This document shows, piece by piece, positions 1 to 9,038 of a stretch of 64,000 nt of DNA. The notes under the pieces are model-generated. The model worked only from the letters and a program-made list of their open reading frames with translations. It had not been told where the DNA came from and searched no databases. How positions within the stretch are numbered: position 1 is the stretch's first letter; each line of letters starts with the position of its first letter. The stretch is from contig DASXHD010000085.1 in the NCBI GenBank assembly GCA_036488725.1, forward strand, positions 1-64,000. Direction: 5' to 3'. A program made the position numbers and the translations under genes. The DNA comes from DASXHD01 sp036488725 (lineage in GTDB: Bacteria; Myxococcota_A; Polyangia; Polyangiales; Polyangiaceae).

Positions 1-3000
1 CGAAGAGCACCGGCAGGACGACCACGCTGCGCGGCGGCGCCTCGCCCATGCCCGTCGAGACGTAGATGAAATTGTCCGGCACGTCGGTCAAGAGGATGCG
101 CTTCTTCTCGAACGCGCACTGGCCGATGAGGCTCTCGCGCAGACGGTACGAGCTGAGGAGCGTCTTCCGCCCGCCGAAACCGTAGGTCGCGATGAGATGG
201 AGCGCCGGCTCGCTCTCGGCGTCCATCATGTAGAACGCGCCGTGCTGAGCGTCGACGAGCGGCGTCAGCTCGCTCATGATCAGCTGCGCGACCGACGCGA
301 TCGACCTCTGGCCTTGCATCATGCCGGAGAACTTCGCGAGGTTAGTCTTCAGCCAGTCCTGCTCCTGGTTCTTGTGCGTCGTGTCCTTCAGGTTGCCGAT
401 CATCTGGTTGATGTTGTCTTTGAGCGCGGCGACCTCGCCTTGCGCTTCGACCGTGATCGACCGCGTGAGATCGCCTTTCGCGACTGCCGTGGACACCTCG
501 GCGATCGCGCGCACCTGCGACGTGAGGTTGCCGGCGAGCTGGTTGACGTTGTCGGTGAGGTCGCGCCACGTGCCGCGCGCGCCGGGGACCTGCGCTTGGC
601 CGCCGAGCTTTCCTTCGAACCCGACCTCGCGCGCCACCGTCGTGACCTGATCGCCGAACGTGCGGAGCGTGTCGGTCATGTTGTTGATCGTCTCGGCGAG
701 CGCGGCGACTTCGCCTTTCGCTTCGAGCAGGAACTTCTGGTTCAAGTCGCCGTCGGCGACCGCGGTCACGACCTTGACGATGCCGCGCACCTGCTTGGTG
801 AGGTTCGAGGCCATGACGTTGACGTTGTCGGTCAGGTCTTTCCAAACGCCGGACGCGCCGGGCACGTTCGCCTGGCCGCCGAGCTGTCCTTCGATGCCGA
901 CCTCGCGCGCGACGTTGGTGACCTGATCACCGAAGACGCGGAGCGTGTCGGTCATGTTGTTGATCGTCTCGGCGAGCGCCGCGACTTCGCCGCGCGCTTC
1001 GAGCACGAACTTCTGGCTCAAGTCGCCGTTGGCGACCGCCGTCACGACCTTGACGATGCCGCGCACCTGCTTCGTGAGGTTCGAGGCCATGATGTTGACG
1101 TTGTCGGTCAGGTCTTTCCACGTGCCCGACACGCCCTTCACTTCCGCCTGGCCGCCGAGCTTTCCTTCGGTGCCGACTTCTTTCGCGACGCGCGTGACCT
1201 CGGCTGCGAACGAGTTCAGCTGATCGACCATCTTGTTGATGACGTCTTTGATTTGGAGAATCTCTCCTTTGACGTCGACGGTGATTTTCTGCGTGAGGTC
1301 GCCGTTGGCGATCGCGGTCGCGACCTTCGACATGTCGCGGAGCTGCACGGTGAGGTTCGCGGCGAGGCCGTTGACGTTGTCGGTCAGGTCTTTCCAGGTG
1401 CCGTAGACGCCTTTGACGTCCGCTTGGCCGCCGAGCTTTCCTTCGGTGCCGACTTCTTTCGCGACGCGCGTGACCTCCGCTGCGAACGAGTTCAGCGTGT
1501 CGACCATCGTGTTGATCGTGTTTTTGAGCTCGAGGATCTCGCCCTTCGCGTCGACGGTGATCTTCTGCGAGAGGTCGCCTTTCGCGACGGCCGTCGTGAC
1601 CTTCGCGATGTTGCGGACCTGAGTCGTGAGGTTCGCGGCGAGGACGTTGACGTTGTCGGTCAGGTCTTTCCACGTGCCCGACACGCCGCGCACTTCGGCC
1701 TGGCCGCCGAGCTTTCCTTCGGTGCCGACTTCTTTCGCGACGCGCGTGACCTCCGCTGCGAACGACCGCAGCTGATCGACCATGACGTTGATCGTGCTCT
1801 TCAGCTCCAGGATTTCGCCCTTCGCGTCGACCGTGATCTTCTGCGAGAGGTCGCCGTTCGCGACCGCCGTCGTGACCTTCGCGATGTTACGCACCTGGTT
1901 GGTCAGGTTCGCGGCGAGGACGTTGACGTTGTCGGTCAAATCTTTCCACGTGCCGGAGATGCCGCGCACTTCGGCCTGGCCGCCGAGTTTTCCTTCGGTG
2001 CCGACTTCTTTCGCGACGCGCGTGACCTCCGCTGCGAACGAGCGGAGCTGATCGACCATCGTGTTGATCGTGTTTTTCAGCTCCAAAATCTCGCCGCGCG
2101 CGTCGACCGTGATTTTCTGCGAGAGGTCGCCGTTCGCGACCGCCGTCGTGACGTTCGCGATGTTACGAACCTGGGTCGTGAGGTTCGCCGCGAGGCCGTT
2201 GACGTTGTCGGTCAGGTCCTTCCACGTCCCGCTGACGCCGCGCACCTCCGCCTGGCCGCCGAGCTTTCCTTCGGTGCCGACTTCTTTCGCGACGCGCGTG
2301 ACCTCCGCTGCGAACGACCGCAGCTGATCGACCATGACGTTGATGACGTCTTTGATCTGGAGGATCTCGCCTTTGACGTCGACCGTGATTTTCTGCGTCA
2401 AGTCGCCCGAAGCGATTGCAGTTGCAACCTTCGACACGTCGCGAAGCTGAACGGTGAGGTTCGACGCCATCGCGTTGACGTTGTCGGTCAGATCCTTCCA
2501 CGTGCCGCTCGTGCCTTTGACGTTCGCTTGGCCGCCGAGCTTTCCTTCGGTGCCGACTTCTTTCGCGACGCGCGTGACCTCGGCGGCGAACGAGTTCAGC
2601 TGATCGACCATCTTGTTGATGACGTCTTTGATTTGGAGAATCTCGCCTTTGACGTCGACGGTGATCTTCTGCGTGAGGTCGCCCGACGCGATCGCGGTCG
2701 CGACCTTCGACACGTCGCGAAGCTGAACGGTGAGGTTCGACGCCATCGCGTTGACGTTGTCGGTCAAATCCTTCCACGTGCCGCTCACGCCTTTGACGTC
2801 CGCTTGGCCGCCGAGCTTTCCTTCCGTACCGACTTCTTTCGCGACGCGCGTGACCTCGGCGGCGAACGAGCGGAGCGTGTCGACCATCGTGTTGATGGTG
2901 TTTTTCAGCTCGTAAATCTCGCCGCGCGCGTCGACGGTGATCTTCTGCGAGAGGTCGCCGTTCGCGACTGCCGTCGTCACCTTCGCGATCGAACGCACCT

Positions 3001-4009
3001 GCGCCGTCAGATTTCCGGCGAGGCCGTTGACGTTGTCGGTCAAATCCTTCCACGTGCCGGAGACGCCTTTCACGTCCGCCTGGCCGCCGAGCTTTCCTTC
3101 CGTACCGACTTCTTTCGCGACGCGCGTAACCTCCGCTGCGAACGACGAGAGCTGATCGACCATGACGTTGATCGTGTTTTTCAGCTCCAAAATCTCGCCG
3201 CGCGCGTCGACGGTGATCTTCTGCGAAAGGTCGCCCTTCGCGACGGCCGTCGTGACCTTCGCGATGTTACGCACCTGCGCGGTCAAGTTGGCGGCGAGGC
3301 CGTTGACGTTGTCGGTCAGGTCTTTCCACGTGCCCGAGACGCCTTTGACGTCCGCCTGACCGCCGAGCTTTCCTTCGTTACCGACTTCTTTCGCGACGCG
3401 CGTGACCTCTGCTGCGAACGAGTTCAGCTGATCGACCATCTCGTTGACGGTCGTGCCGATGCGGAGGAACTCGCCGCGCACCGGGCGCCCGTCGATCTCC
3501 AAAACCATTTTTTGCGACAGGTCGCCGCGCGCGACCGCCGTGATGACGCGCGCGACCTCGTTCGTCGGAGCGACGAGGTCGGCGATGAGCTGGTTGACCG
3601 AGGCCATGCCCGTCGCCCACTGTCCTTTGGCGGGCCCCACTGAAGCACGTTCGTGCATCTTGCCTTCTTGACCGACGATCTTGCCGACGCGAAGGAGCTC
3701 ACCGGTCATGTGCTCGTTCATGCCGATGATGTCGTTCAAGAGCTCGCCCGCGCGGCTCATGATCCCGTCTTTTTCGTAGGGGAAGCGCACGCTGAAGTCG
3801 CCCGACTTCACCGCCTTGAGCACCTCGACCAAGATCTCCACCTCGGCGCGGCTCGTCGACGAGAGACGATCCCACTCGGTCGTCGTCCCCGTCGCGAGCG
3901 TGTGGCCGTTGGTGTGGCCGTTCTTCTTGAGGTGGCCGTCCTTGGGAGGCGCGTCCTTCTTGTTCGGGCGACGGGCGACAGGCTTGTCGGTCGTGTGCTT
4001 GTCCGGCAT
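1..4009 (-). CDS. poly-HAMP hybrid sensor histidine kinase (C-terminus beyond window)
   Basis: The gene reads leftward from an ATG at 4009 and runs off the window, so at least 1336 codons are present. The first ~110 residues are polar with no membrane segment, suggesting a cytosolic protein. From about residue 190 to 1200 there are eleven 92-residue HAMP-type repeats, each with a VDQL..SFAAEVTRVA, GGQA.V and W.DLTDNVN core. A GAF domain follows (begins near the NQEQDWLKTNLAKF motif, about residue 1215) and is cut by the window edge. This order matches group III (Nik1-type) poly-HAMP hybrid kinases, which continue with histidine kinase and receiver domains; those parts are inferred, not seen. 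No Shine-Dalgarno is obvious before the ATG. Confidence 0.9.
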   Translation of the reverse strand, partial: MPDKHTTDKPVARRPNKKDAPPKDGHLKKNGHTNGHTLATGTTTEWDRLSSTSRAEVEILVEVLKAVKSGDFSVRFPYEKDGIMSRAGELLNDIIGMNEHMTGELLRVGKIVGQEGKMHERASVGPAKGQWATGMASVNQLIADLVAPTNEVARVITAVARGDLSQKMVLEIDGRPVRGEFLRIGTTVNEMVDQLNSFAAEVTRVAKEVGNEGKLGGQADVKGVSGTWKDLTDNVNGLAANLTAQVRNIAKVTTAVAKGDLSQKITVDARGEILELKNTINVMVDQLSSFAAEVTRVAKEVGTEGKLGGQADVKGVSGTWKDLTDNVNGLAGNLTAQVRSIAKVTTAVANGDLSQKITVDARGEIYELKNTINTMVDTLRSFAAEVTRVAKEVGTEGKLGGQADVKGVSGTWKDLTDNVNAMASNLTVQLRDVSKVATAIASGDLTQKITVDVKGEILQIKDVINKMVDQLNSFAAEVTRVAKEVGTEGKLGGQANVKGTSGTWKDLTDNVNAMASNLTVQLRDVSKVATAIASGDLTQKITVDVKGEILQIKDVINVMVDQLRSFAAEVTRVAKEVGTEGKLGGQAEVRGVSGTWKDLTDNVNGLAANLTTQVRNIANVTTAVANGDLSQKITVDARGEILELKNTINTMVDQLRSFAAEVTRVAKEVGTEGKLGGQAEVRGISGTWKDLTDNVNVLAANLTNQVRNIAKVTTAVANGDLSQKITVDAKGEILELKSTINVMVDQLRSFAAEVTRVAKEVGTEGKLGGQAEVRGVSGTWKDLTDNVNVLAANLTTQVRNIAKVTTAVAKGDLSQKITVDAKGEILELKNTINTMVDTLNSFAAEVTRVAKEVGTEGKLGGQADVKGVYGTWKDLTDNVNGLAANLTVQLRDMSKVATAIANGDLTQKITVDVKGEILQIKDVINKMVDQLNSFAAEVTRVAKEVGTEGKLGGQAEVKGVSGTWKDLTDNVNIMASNLTKQVRGIVKVVTAVANGDLSQKFVLEARGEVAALAETINNMTDTLRVFGDQVTNVAREVGIEGQLGGQANVPGASGVWKDLTDNVNVMASNLTKQVRGIVKVVTAVADGDLNQKFLLEAKGEVAALAETINNMTDTLRTFGDQVTTVAREVGFEGKLGGQAQVPGARGTWRDLTDNVNQLAGNLTSQVRAIAEVSTAVAKGDLTRSITVEAQGEVAALKDNINQMIGNLKDTTHKNQEQDWLKTNLAKFSGMMQGQRSIASVAQLIMSELTPLVDAQHGAFYMMDAESEPALHLIATYGFGGRKTLLSSYRLRESLIGQCAFEKKRILLTDVPDNFIYVSTGMGEAPPRSVVVLPVLF
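405..3440 (-). repeat. eleven in-frame 276-bp tandem repeats encoding HAMP units
   Basis: The DNVN-coding block (gttgacgttgtcggt on the + strand) recurs at 542, 818, 1094 and so on to 3302. The first and last copies are exactly 10 x 276 bp apart. A second block (gccgccgagctttccttcg) follows the same period. Several units are almost identical at DNA level, so the array has probably been homogenised by recombination or recently expanded. It is coding sequence, not a mobile element. Confidence 0.95.
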
Positions 4010-4207
4010 GGGCTGATCCGATCACGCGCCGCGTAGGCGCACGATCGCCTCGAACTCGCAATGTGCCACGACGTGCGAAAGCCTGTGAGTGGCATGTTTC
4101 CCCGCCGAACCTGGCGTCCGTTGCTTTTAACCACACTGCGCAAACTGCCAGCTTCTGAAACGTTGCAACGGCCGCCGGATCGGACGAGCATGCGCTTTGG
4201 AGGTCAC

Positions 4208-4369
4208 ATGCCCAAGCGTCTCGCGTTTGCAGTCGTTCTCGCAGTCGTCCTCACGGAGCTTCTCTCGGCCTGCGCCGTTTCGGTCGAGGGAGGCCGCCGG
4301 TGCCGTTACGGATGGGAGCCGGCGCACCGCGATCGCTGGGGCCGCTACCACGGCGGGCATTGCCGCTGA
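4208..4369 (+). CDS. small exported Trp/His/Arg-rich protein
   Basis: A 53-residue product. It begins with a clear signal sequence (basic start, hydrophobic core to about residue 20, then LLSACAVS, which could be a lipobox with Cys22). The mature tail is short and rich in Gly, Arg, Trp, Tyr and His (RYGWEPAHRDRWGRYHGGHC). Such tails recur in small cell-envelope proteins of unknown function. Its stop overlaps the proposed start of the next gene. No function can be assigned. A TTG or ATG further upstream (4190) would add only a few residues. Confidence 0.6.
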   Translation: MPKRLAFAVVLAVVLTELLSACAVSVEGGRRCRYGWEPAHRDRWGRYHGGHCR

Positions 4370-5772
4370 AGTGGCTATTTTGGGCTGGGATCGGGGTCTT
4401 CGCCGCGTGCGGAGGCTCCGAGCCCGGCAGCGGTCCCGACGGCTCGGCTCCGCTCGACGCGGCGACGGATGCGCCCGGTGAATCCGGCGATGCGAGCGCG
4501 AGCGCTTGCGGCTCGATCGACTCTTTCGTGCCCGACTGGGTGAAGAGCGCGGCGCCGACGAAAGATTTGTTCGTCGCGCCCGGCGGCAACGACCAGAACG
4601 ACGGCAGCGCGGGGAGCCCGTTCGCGACCGCGGCCAAAGCGTTCTCGATGCTCGCGCCGGGCGTGCGGCTGAATTTCGCGAGCGGCACGTACGCGTGTCC
4701 GCCGCCCGTGGTGGACAATCTCGCGACGACTGCGAATCCGATGATTTTGCGGGCCACCGATGGCCCGCGGACGGCGAAGTTCGACTGCGGAGGCACCGGC
4801 GACTTTTATTTTTCGCACGTGCGCGCGGTGGTCATCGACGGCGTCGAGATCGCGAACGCGAGCGGTCACGGCGTTCAGCTCGACAGCGGCAGCGGCTTCG
4901 CGACGAAGGACTTGAGCTCGGACTTCGTGCTCATGAACTCGTACGTGCACGACACGCAGCTCGCCGGGATCAAAGTGGCGCAGTCGCAGCGCATCTACGT
5001 CATCGCCAACGAGTTTGCGCACATCGGTCCGACGAGGCAGTGCGCCGAGTTCGTCGGGTCGGACATGCCGGTCATCGTCGGCAACGACGCGCACGACGCC
5101 GACGCGTTCGACGAGGTGAAGGGCGGCGCGCACGGCGGCATCATCGCGAGAAACAAGATCCACGACATGAACGCCGGCGGCGGCGGAATTCTCGTGGGCG
5201 GAGACTGCACCGGGCAGCAGTTCCTCGTCGACACGAGCGCCGACTTCGAGGCGGAAAATCTGGTCGTTTGGTCGAACGTCATCACCGGCACGAACGGCTT
5301 CGCGTTTCGCATCGTCGGTTGCCACGACTGCACGATCGCGAACAACACGGCGTGGGCGCCCGCGCCGCAAGCCATTCTGCGCGTGATTCACGACGCGTTC
5401 GCGAGCCCGAACGGCTCGACGTGCGACGTGCCGCTTCACAACGCGAACGTGCGCGTCACGAACAACGTGTTCGCGTGGTCGAAGACGAGCCTCGACGTCA
5501 TTCCGACCGACGACGATCCGAAGAACGTCACGTTCGATCACAACGCGTGGTTCGCGGCGGGCGACGACGTCACCAAGCTCTACAGCGATCTGCCGTTCAC
5601 CGGCGAGCCGACGTCGCTCTACAACGAAGACCCGCTTCTCGTGTCGCCGCCGACGGACGTCTCGCTCGGCGCCGGAAGCCCCGCAAAAGGCGCGGGAACG
5701 ACGGTCGCCGACGTGCAAGGCACGTTCGACGGAAAGTGCGCGGCCGCGCCGCCGGACATCGGCGCTTACTGA
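4360..5772 (+). CDS. right-handed beta-helix (pectate-lyase-like) lipoprotein
   Basis: About 470 residues. The N-terminus PLKWLFWAGIGVFAACGG is a lipoprotein signal with Cys near residue 17, followed by an Asp/Ala/Gly linker. I chose the TTG at 4360 because it puts the signal at the N-terminus and has a TACCAC hexamer 14 nt upstream; ATGs at 4300 and 4312 would add an unlikely Arg/Pro-rich leader. The mature part starts LFVAPGGNDQNDGSAGSPFATAAKA, typical of parallel beta-helix proteins, and continues with Asn/Gly/Val-rich rungs (NNTAW, NNVFAW, FDHNAWF) and a terminal DIGAY. The fold is confident; any substrate (surface polysaccharide) is inferred. It overlaps nudC tail-to-tail by 7 bp. Confidence 0.85.
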   Translation: MPLKWLFWAGIGVFAACGGSEPGSGPDGSAPLDAATDAPGESGDASASACGSIDSFVPDWVKSAAPTKDLFVAPGGNDQNDGSAGSPFATAAKAFSMLAPGVRLNFASGTYACPPPVVDNLATTANPMILRATDGPRTAKFDCGGTGDFYFSHVRAVVIDGVEIANASGHGVQLDSGSGFATKDLSSDFVLMNSYVHDTQLAGIKVAQSQRIYVIANEFAHIGPTRQCAEFVGSDMPVIVGNDAHDADAFDEVKGGAHGGIIARNKIHDMNAGGGGILVGGDCTGQQFLVDTSADFEAENLVVWSNVITGTNGFAFRIVGCHDCTIANNTAWAPAPQAILRVIHDAFASPNGSTCDVPLHNANVRVTNNVFAWSKTSLDVIPTDDDPKNVTFDHNAWFAAGDDVTKLYSDLPFTGEPTSLYNEDPLLVSPPTDVSLGAGSPAKGAGTTVADVQGTFDGKCAAAPPDIGAY

Positions 5773-6512
5773 GCGAGCCAGGTGTCGATGAGCCTGCGGG
5801 CGATGCTCACGGGCGGCGGGAGCATCGGGAGCTCTTCGTCGCGACGGAAGAAGCGCGCGTCGGCGATCTCGGTCGGGTCGAGGCGGATGTCGCCGGATTT
5901 CCACTCGGCGAAGAAGCCGATCATGAGCGAGTCCGGAAACGGCCACGGCTGGCTGCCGAAGTAGCGGACGTCGCCGACGTCGACGCCGACCTCTTCTTTC
6001 ACTTCGCGGACGAGCGTCTCTTCGAGCGACTCGCCGACCTCGGAGAAGCCCGCGAGCGTCGAGTAAAACGGCGCGGGGAAATTCGCGTTGCGCGCGAGGA
6101 GCGCGTCGTCGCCGCGACGGACGAGGACGATGATCGCCGGCGAGATGCGCGGGTAAAACGTGAGGGCGCACTTCGCACATTTCATCGCGCGCTCGGTCGG
6201 AACGCGCTCGGTCGCCGCGCCGCAGCGACCGCAGAAGCGCGACGTGTCGAGCCAGCGGATCACGTGCATCGCCTTGCCCGCGAGCGCGAGCTCCTCGGAC
6301 GTGAGCGCCATGAAGAGCGAGCGCACGCTCCGGAGCTCGAAGGACGCGACGGCCGTATCGCCGAGCGCGATCGCCGACGCGCCCCTCCCGAGATCGTGCG
6401 CAGCCGACACATCGACGCCCGCGGCCTCGAGGTCGGCGCGCGTCGGAAGGACGATCTCATCGCTCTCTTGCCGTACGAGCAACTTCTGTTCGCGGATCGC
6501 GAAGATGGTCAC
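5766..6512 (-). CDS. nudC: NADH pyrophosphatase / RNA deNADding Nudix hydrolase NudC
   Basis: 248 residues. It hydrolyses NAD(H) to NMN(H) and AMP, and in known NudC removes NAD caps from RNA. The four-Cys zinc ribbon is present (C94, C97, C112, C115), the Nudix box GFSEVGESLEETLVREVKEEVGV-type motif spans about 155-177 with all catalytic Glu residues, and the NudC-specific SQPWPFP motif is at about 187. Length fits the family (about 250-260). The GTG at 6512 is preferred over upstream ATG codons because it lies 12 nt after a TATGCT hexamer and otherwise the gene would overlap the divergent gene at 6551. Confidence 0.95.
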   Translation of the reverse strand: MTIFAIREQKLLVRQESDEIVLPTRADLEAAGVDVSAAHDLGRGASAIALGDTAVASFELRSVRSLFMALTSEELALAGKAMHVIRWLDTSRFCGRCGAATERVPTERAMKCAKCALTFYPRISPAIIVLVRRGDDALLARNANFPAPFYSTLAGFSEVGESLEETLVREVKEEVGVDVGDVRYFGSQPWPFPDSLMIGFFAEWKSGDIRLDPTEIADARFFRRDEELPMLPPPVSIARRLIDTWLAQ

Positions 6513-6518
6513 GCCCGA

Positions 6519-6524
6519 AGCATA
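6519..6524 (-). promoter_or_regulatory. leaderless-type -10 hexamer for nudC
   Basis: TATGCT, first base 12 nt upstream of the GTG start. Fits the window-wide pattern; no clear -35. Confidence 0.45.
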
Positions 6525-6538
6525 GTGCGCGCGTGTGC

Positions 6539-6544
6539 TAACTT
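6539..6544 (+). promoter_or_regulatory. leaderless-type -10 hexamer for the gene at 6551
   Basis: TAACTT in context gtgcTAACTT, 12 nt upstream of the ATG, which would place the transcription start at or next to the start codon. It faces the nudC hexamer 14 bp away. Confidence 0.5.
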
Positions 6545-6550
6545 CGACCC

Positions 6551-8011
6551 ATGCGGAAACTCTTCGTCGCCGCGGTGGTTCTCTTCGCATGCGGCGGTGG
6601 ATCCGACGCACCGCCCGACGCGGCGACGAACGACGCGGCCGCGCTCGACGCCGGCGGCGACGCGACCTCGCCTTCCGACGCAGCGCCGAGCTGCACCGCG
6701 AACGTCGACATGACCGCGCTCGGCGCGCACGACACGTCGGCTTTCGCGCAATACGATCAAGCTCATTTTTCGGCCAATTTCGGCACGACGACGTGGATCG
6801 CCCAGTCCGGCACGACGATGGCGGTCGACCCCGCGAAAGCGGACATGTCGCTCAATCCGGTGACGCCGGGCCACGTGTCGAACGTCGACGTCCACACGCT
6901 GATCCCGTCGCGTCCGGATCTGCGATGGTTCGCGCACATCACGCCGTGGTTCCGACAAGGCGGCGGCAGTCACATCGACATCGGCCTCGAGGACGACTCC
7001 GACGCGTACGTGCAATCGATGGTCGACGACATGCGACGCCGCGGCTTCGACGGCGTGATCGTCGATTGGTACGGACAAGGCTCGTACGAAGACTCGGTGA
7101 CGCTTCGTATGCAAAAATACATCGACTCGCTTCCGCCGAAGAGCTTCACGTTCATCGTGATGATGGACAAGGGCATAAGCGGTTTGTCCGAGTCGGTGCT
7201 CGAGCAGCAAATCAGTTATGTGCAAACGAAGTATTTTGCCGATCCGAATTACGAGCTCGAGGGCGGACAACCCATTTTGATGTTCTTCGGCGTGACCGAC
7301 GCGCTCGGCTCGAGCGCGATGCAGACCGCCAAGACGAACACCGGCGGCAACATGGTTTGGGTCGTTCAAGGAACTGGCTCGCTGTCGAATGCGTGGGACG
7401 ACCAGGCCTTCGACTGGACGCACGACTGGCAAAATGGCCCGAGCCAAACCGACCCGTACAATCTCGCCGGCGTGAAGAGCTTTTACTCGGCGATGGCGAA
7501 GCAAACGAAGAAAGCATTCGGCTCGCTCGCCGCGGGATTCAACGGAACGCTCACGAAGAGCGTTTCGTGGTCGAAGGGAAAGTATCTTCCGCGCGGCAGC
7601 GGCGCGTGCATCGTGCAATGGTCGAAGGCGATCGACGGCGTGATTCCCGCGAACGTGACGCGCATGCAATGGGCGACGTGGAGCGATTGGGAAGAAGGCA
7701 CCGAGATCGAATCGGGCGTCGAGAACGACGCGGCGCTCGGCGCGTCGATCGCGGGCTCCAAAGTGAGTTGGACGATCACGACCGGCACGGGCGACGAGAG
7801 CACGATCGATCATTACGAGGTCTTCGCGTCGCAAGACGGCAAGACGGGCGTCGACGTCGGCGCGGTTTCCGCCGGGACGCACTCGTTCGATCTCGCGAGC
7901 GCGAAGTGCCCGCTCGCCAGCGGCACGTGGCACGTCACGGTCGACGCGGTGGCGAAACCGAACATCCGCGACCACCTCGCGGCGCCGGTCGATTGGATCA
8001 AACCATCTTGA
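6551..8011 (+). CDS. secreted lipoprotein, glycoside hydrolase family 71/99-like
   Basis: 486 residues. Lipoprotein signal with Cys14 (LFACGGG), then an Asp/Ala-rich linker to about residue 45. The body has a TIM-barrel-like organisation similar to GH71/GH99-type proteins: RWFAHITPWF, a strand ending GFDGVIVDWYGQGS, FTFIVMMDKG, the QPILMFFG strand, and WATWSDWEEGTEIE near residue 385, with acidic residues in positions typical of carbohydrate-active barrels. The C-terminal ~80 residues look like a beta-sandwich (fibronectin-III-like). GH71 acts on alpha-1,3-glucan and GH99 on alpha-mannosides; which substrate applies here is not readable. It overlaps the reverse gene at 7998 by 14 bp. Confidence 0.75.
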   Translation: MRKLFVAAVVLFACGGGSDAPPDAATNDAAALDAGGDATSPSDAAPSCTANVDMTALGAHDTSAFAQYDQAHFSANFGTTTWIAQSGTTMAVDPAKADMSLNPVTPGHVSNVDVHTLIPSRPDLRWFAHITPWFRQGGGSHIDIGLEDDSDAYVQSMVDDMRRRGFDGVIVDWYGQGSYEDSVTLRMQKYIDSLPPKSFTFIVMMDKGISGLSESVLEQQISYVQTKYFADPNYELEGGQPILMFFGVTDALGSSAMQTAKTNTGGNMVWVVQGTGSLSNAWDDQAFDWTHDWQNGPSQTDPYNLAGVKSFYSAMAKQTKKAFGSLAAGFNGTLTKSVSWSKGKYLPRGSGACIVQWSKAIDGVIPANVTRMQWATWSDWEEGTEIESGVENDAALGASIAGSKVSWTITTGTGDESTIDHYEVFASQDGKTGVDVGAVSAGTHSFDLASAKCPLASGTWHVTVDAVAKPNIRDHLAAPVDWIKPS

Positions 8012-8975
8012 CGATGATCGTGCCGAGCAGCGCGAGAGCCGCTACGCCGACGCTCGCGAGGTAGCTCCCCACCAGCGCGAGGCCGAAGGCCACGACCGCG
8101 CATACGAGGACCCCGATGACGAGGACGCCGTGGACGAAGGCACGGTTGCGCGTGCGCACGGCGAGCTCGAAGGTGCCGATGGCCGCGCCGAACGCGAGCG
8201 CGGAGCCGCGTGTGCCGCGACGGTAGACGCGACGCGCTTCGCGGAGATCGCCGAGGCGCTCGTGGGCGTCGACACGCAAGGCCATCGCGACGTGACGCGA
8301 GGCGCCGACGTCCGTGCTCTCGGCGCCGAGCGCGTCGAGGACGCCCTTCGCGTCGCCGCGCGTGCGCGCGATCACGGCGCGCGCCACCCGAACGTCGGTC
8401 GAGATTTCGGGGACGCGCAACTTGGGAACGCCCGCGAGCCAGCGTTCGGCGAGCTCGATGGAACCGTCGAATGCCGCGAGCCGCGCGAGGCGCACCAGCA
8501 CGAGCGCGCGATGGATCGGCTCGCGCGCCGTTTCGAGCGCGCTCTCGAGGACCGCTCTCGCGCGCAGCGCGTCGTGCTGCTTCCACAAGATGTTCGAGAG
8601 GACCGACGCGCAGTAGACGACGCGATGCTCGAGCCTGATGCGTTCTTCGCAGTCGTCGAGCTCCGCGATGCGCGCGCGCGCGTCCTTCAGCGCGCGACGC
8701 AGATCGCCGGCGCTCGCGCGCGCGGAGATGCCTTCGGGCGTGCTCAGGTCCGCGCCGACCTTGCGCGAGACGCGCGAGCCGCGTTGGTCGCGGTATGCGT
8801 CGCGCGACGCCTCCGCCGCGACGACGAAAGGCGTGAGCGCGCGCAAGTCGTCGAAATCGCAATAGCCACAATGGAGCGCGAGCTCGTTTCCCGAAGGCTC
8901 CGCCCATACCGGCTCGCCGCACGCGGTGCATTCGAGAACACGCAAAGTCGGCGAGCGGAGATCGGGCGCGTTCAC
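7998..8975 (-). CDS. zinc-ribbon, TPR-like membrane protein of unknown function
   Basis: 325 residues from a GTG. A four-Cys zinc ribbon lies at the N-terminus (C16, C19, C36, C39). Residues ~75-255 form Ala/Arg/Leu-rich helical pairs resembling TPR repeats (for example HDALRARAVLESALETA, ARLAAFDGSIELAERWLAG). Two hydrophobic segments close the protein at about 268-290 and 295-320, so it is probably anchored in the inner membrane by its C-terminus with the ribbon in the cytosol. I do not recognise a named family. The start is supported by a TAGAAT hexamer 12 nt upstream. Confidence 0.75.
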   Translation of the reverse strand: MNAPDLRSPTLRVLECTACGEPVWAEPSGNELALHCGYCDFDDLRALTPFVVAAEASRDAYRDQRGSRVSRKVGADLSTPEGISARASAGDLRRALKDARARIAELDDCEERIRLEHRVVYCASVLSNILWKQHDALRARAVLESALETAREPIHRALVLVRLARLAAFDGSIELAERWLAGVPKLRVPEISTDVRVARAVIARTRGDAKGVLDALGAESTDVGASRHVAMALRVDAHERLGDLREARRVYRRGTRGSALAFGAAIGTFELAVRTRNRAFVHGVLVIGVLVCAVVAFGLALVGSYLASVGVAALALLGTIIVKMV

Positions 8976-8981
8976 GCCGGC

Positions 8982-8987
8982 ATTCTA
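8982..8987 (-). promoter_or_regulatory. leaderless-type -10 hexamer for the gene at 8975
   Basis: TAGAAT, 12 nt upstream of the GTG start. Confidence 0.45.
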
Positions 8988-9024
8988 CGCGAGCGATGCG
9001 TCGCGCCTTCCCGCGCTCACGTGA

Positions 9025-9032
9025 TATAGAGC
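9025..9032 (+). promoter_or_regulatory. -10-like element of the 9039-12992 operon
   Basis: TATAGAGC in context gtgaTATAGA. Depending on register the TA is 12 or 14 nt upstream of the TTG start. Confidence 0.4.
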
Positions 9033-9038
9033 GAGCGC

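Noticed and set aside
405..3440. Repeat array as CRISPR or satellite
   Set aside because: The 276-bp period is a multiple of three, fully coding and matches a known protein repeat.
197..3643. A 1148-codon open frame on the + strand through the HAMP array
   Set aside because: It is the antisense shadow of the poly-HAMP kinase: its Arg/Asp-rich periodic sequence simply mirrors the 276-bp repeat, whereas the minus frame gives canonical HAMP and GAF motifs.
4506..6713. Long + frame overlapping the beta-helix gene and nudC
   Set aside because: Arg-rich shadow composition; it crosses two well-supported genes in other frames.
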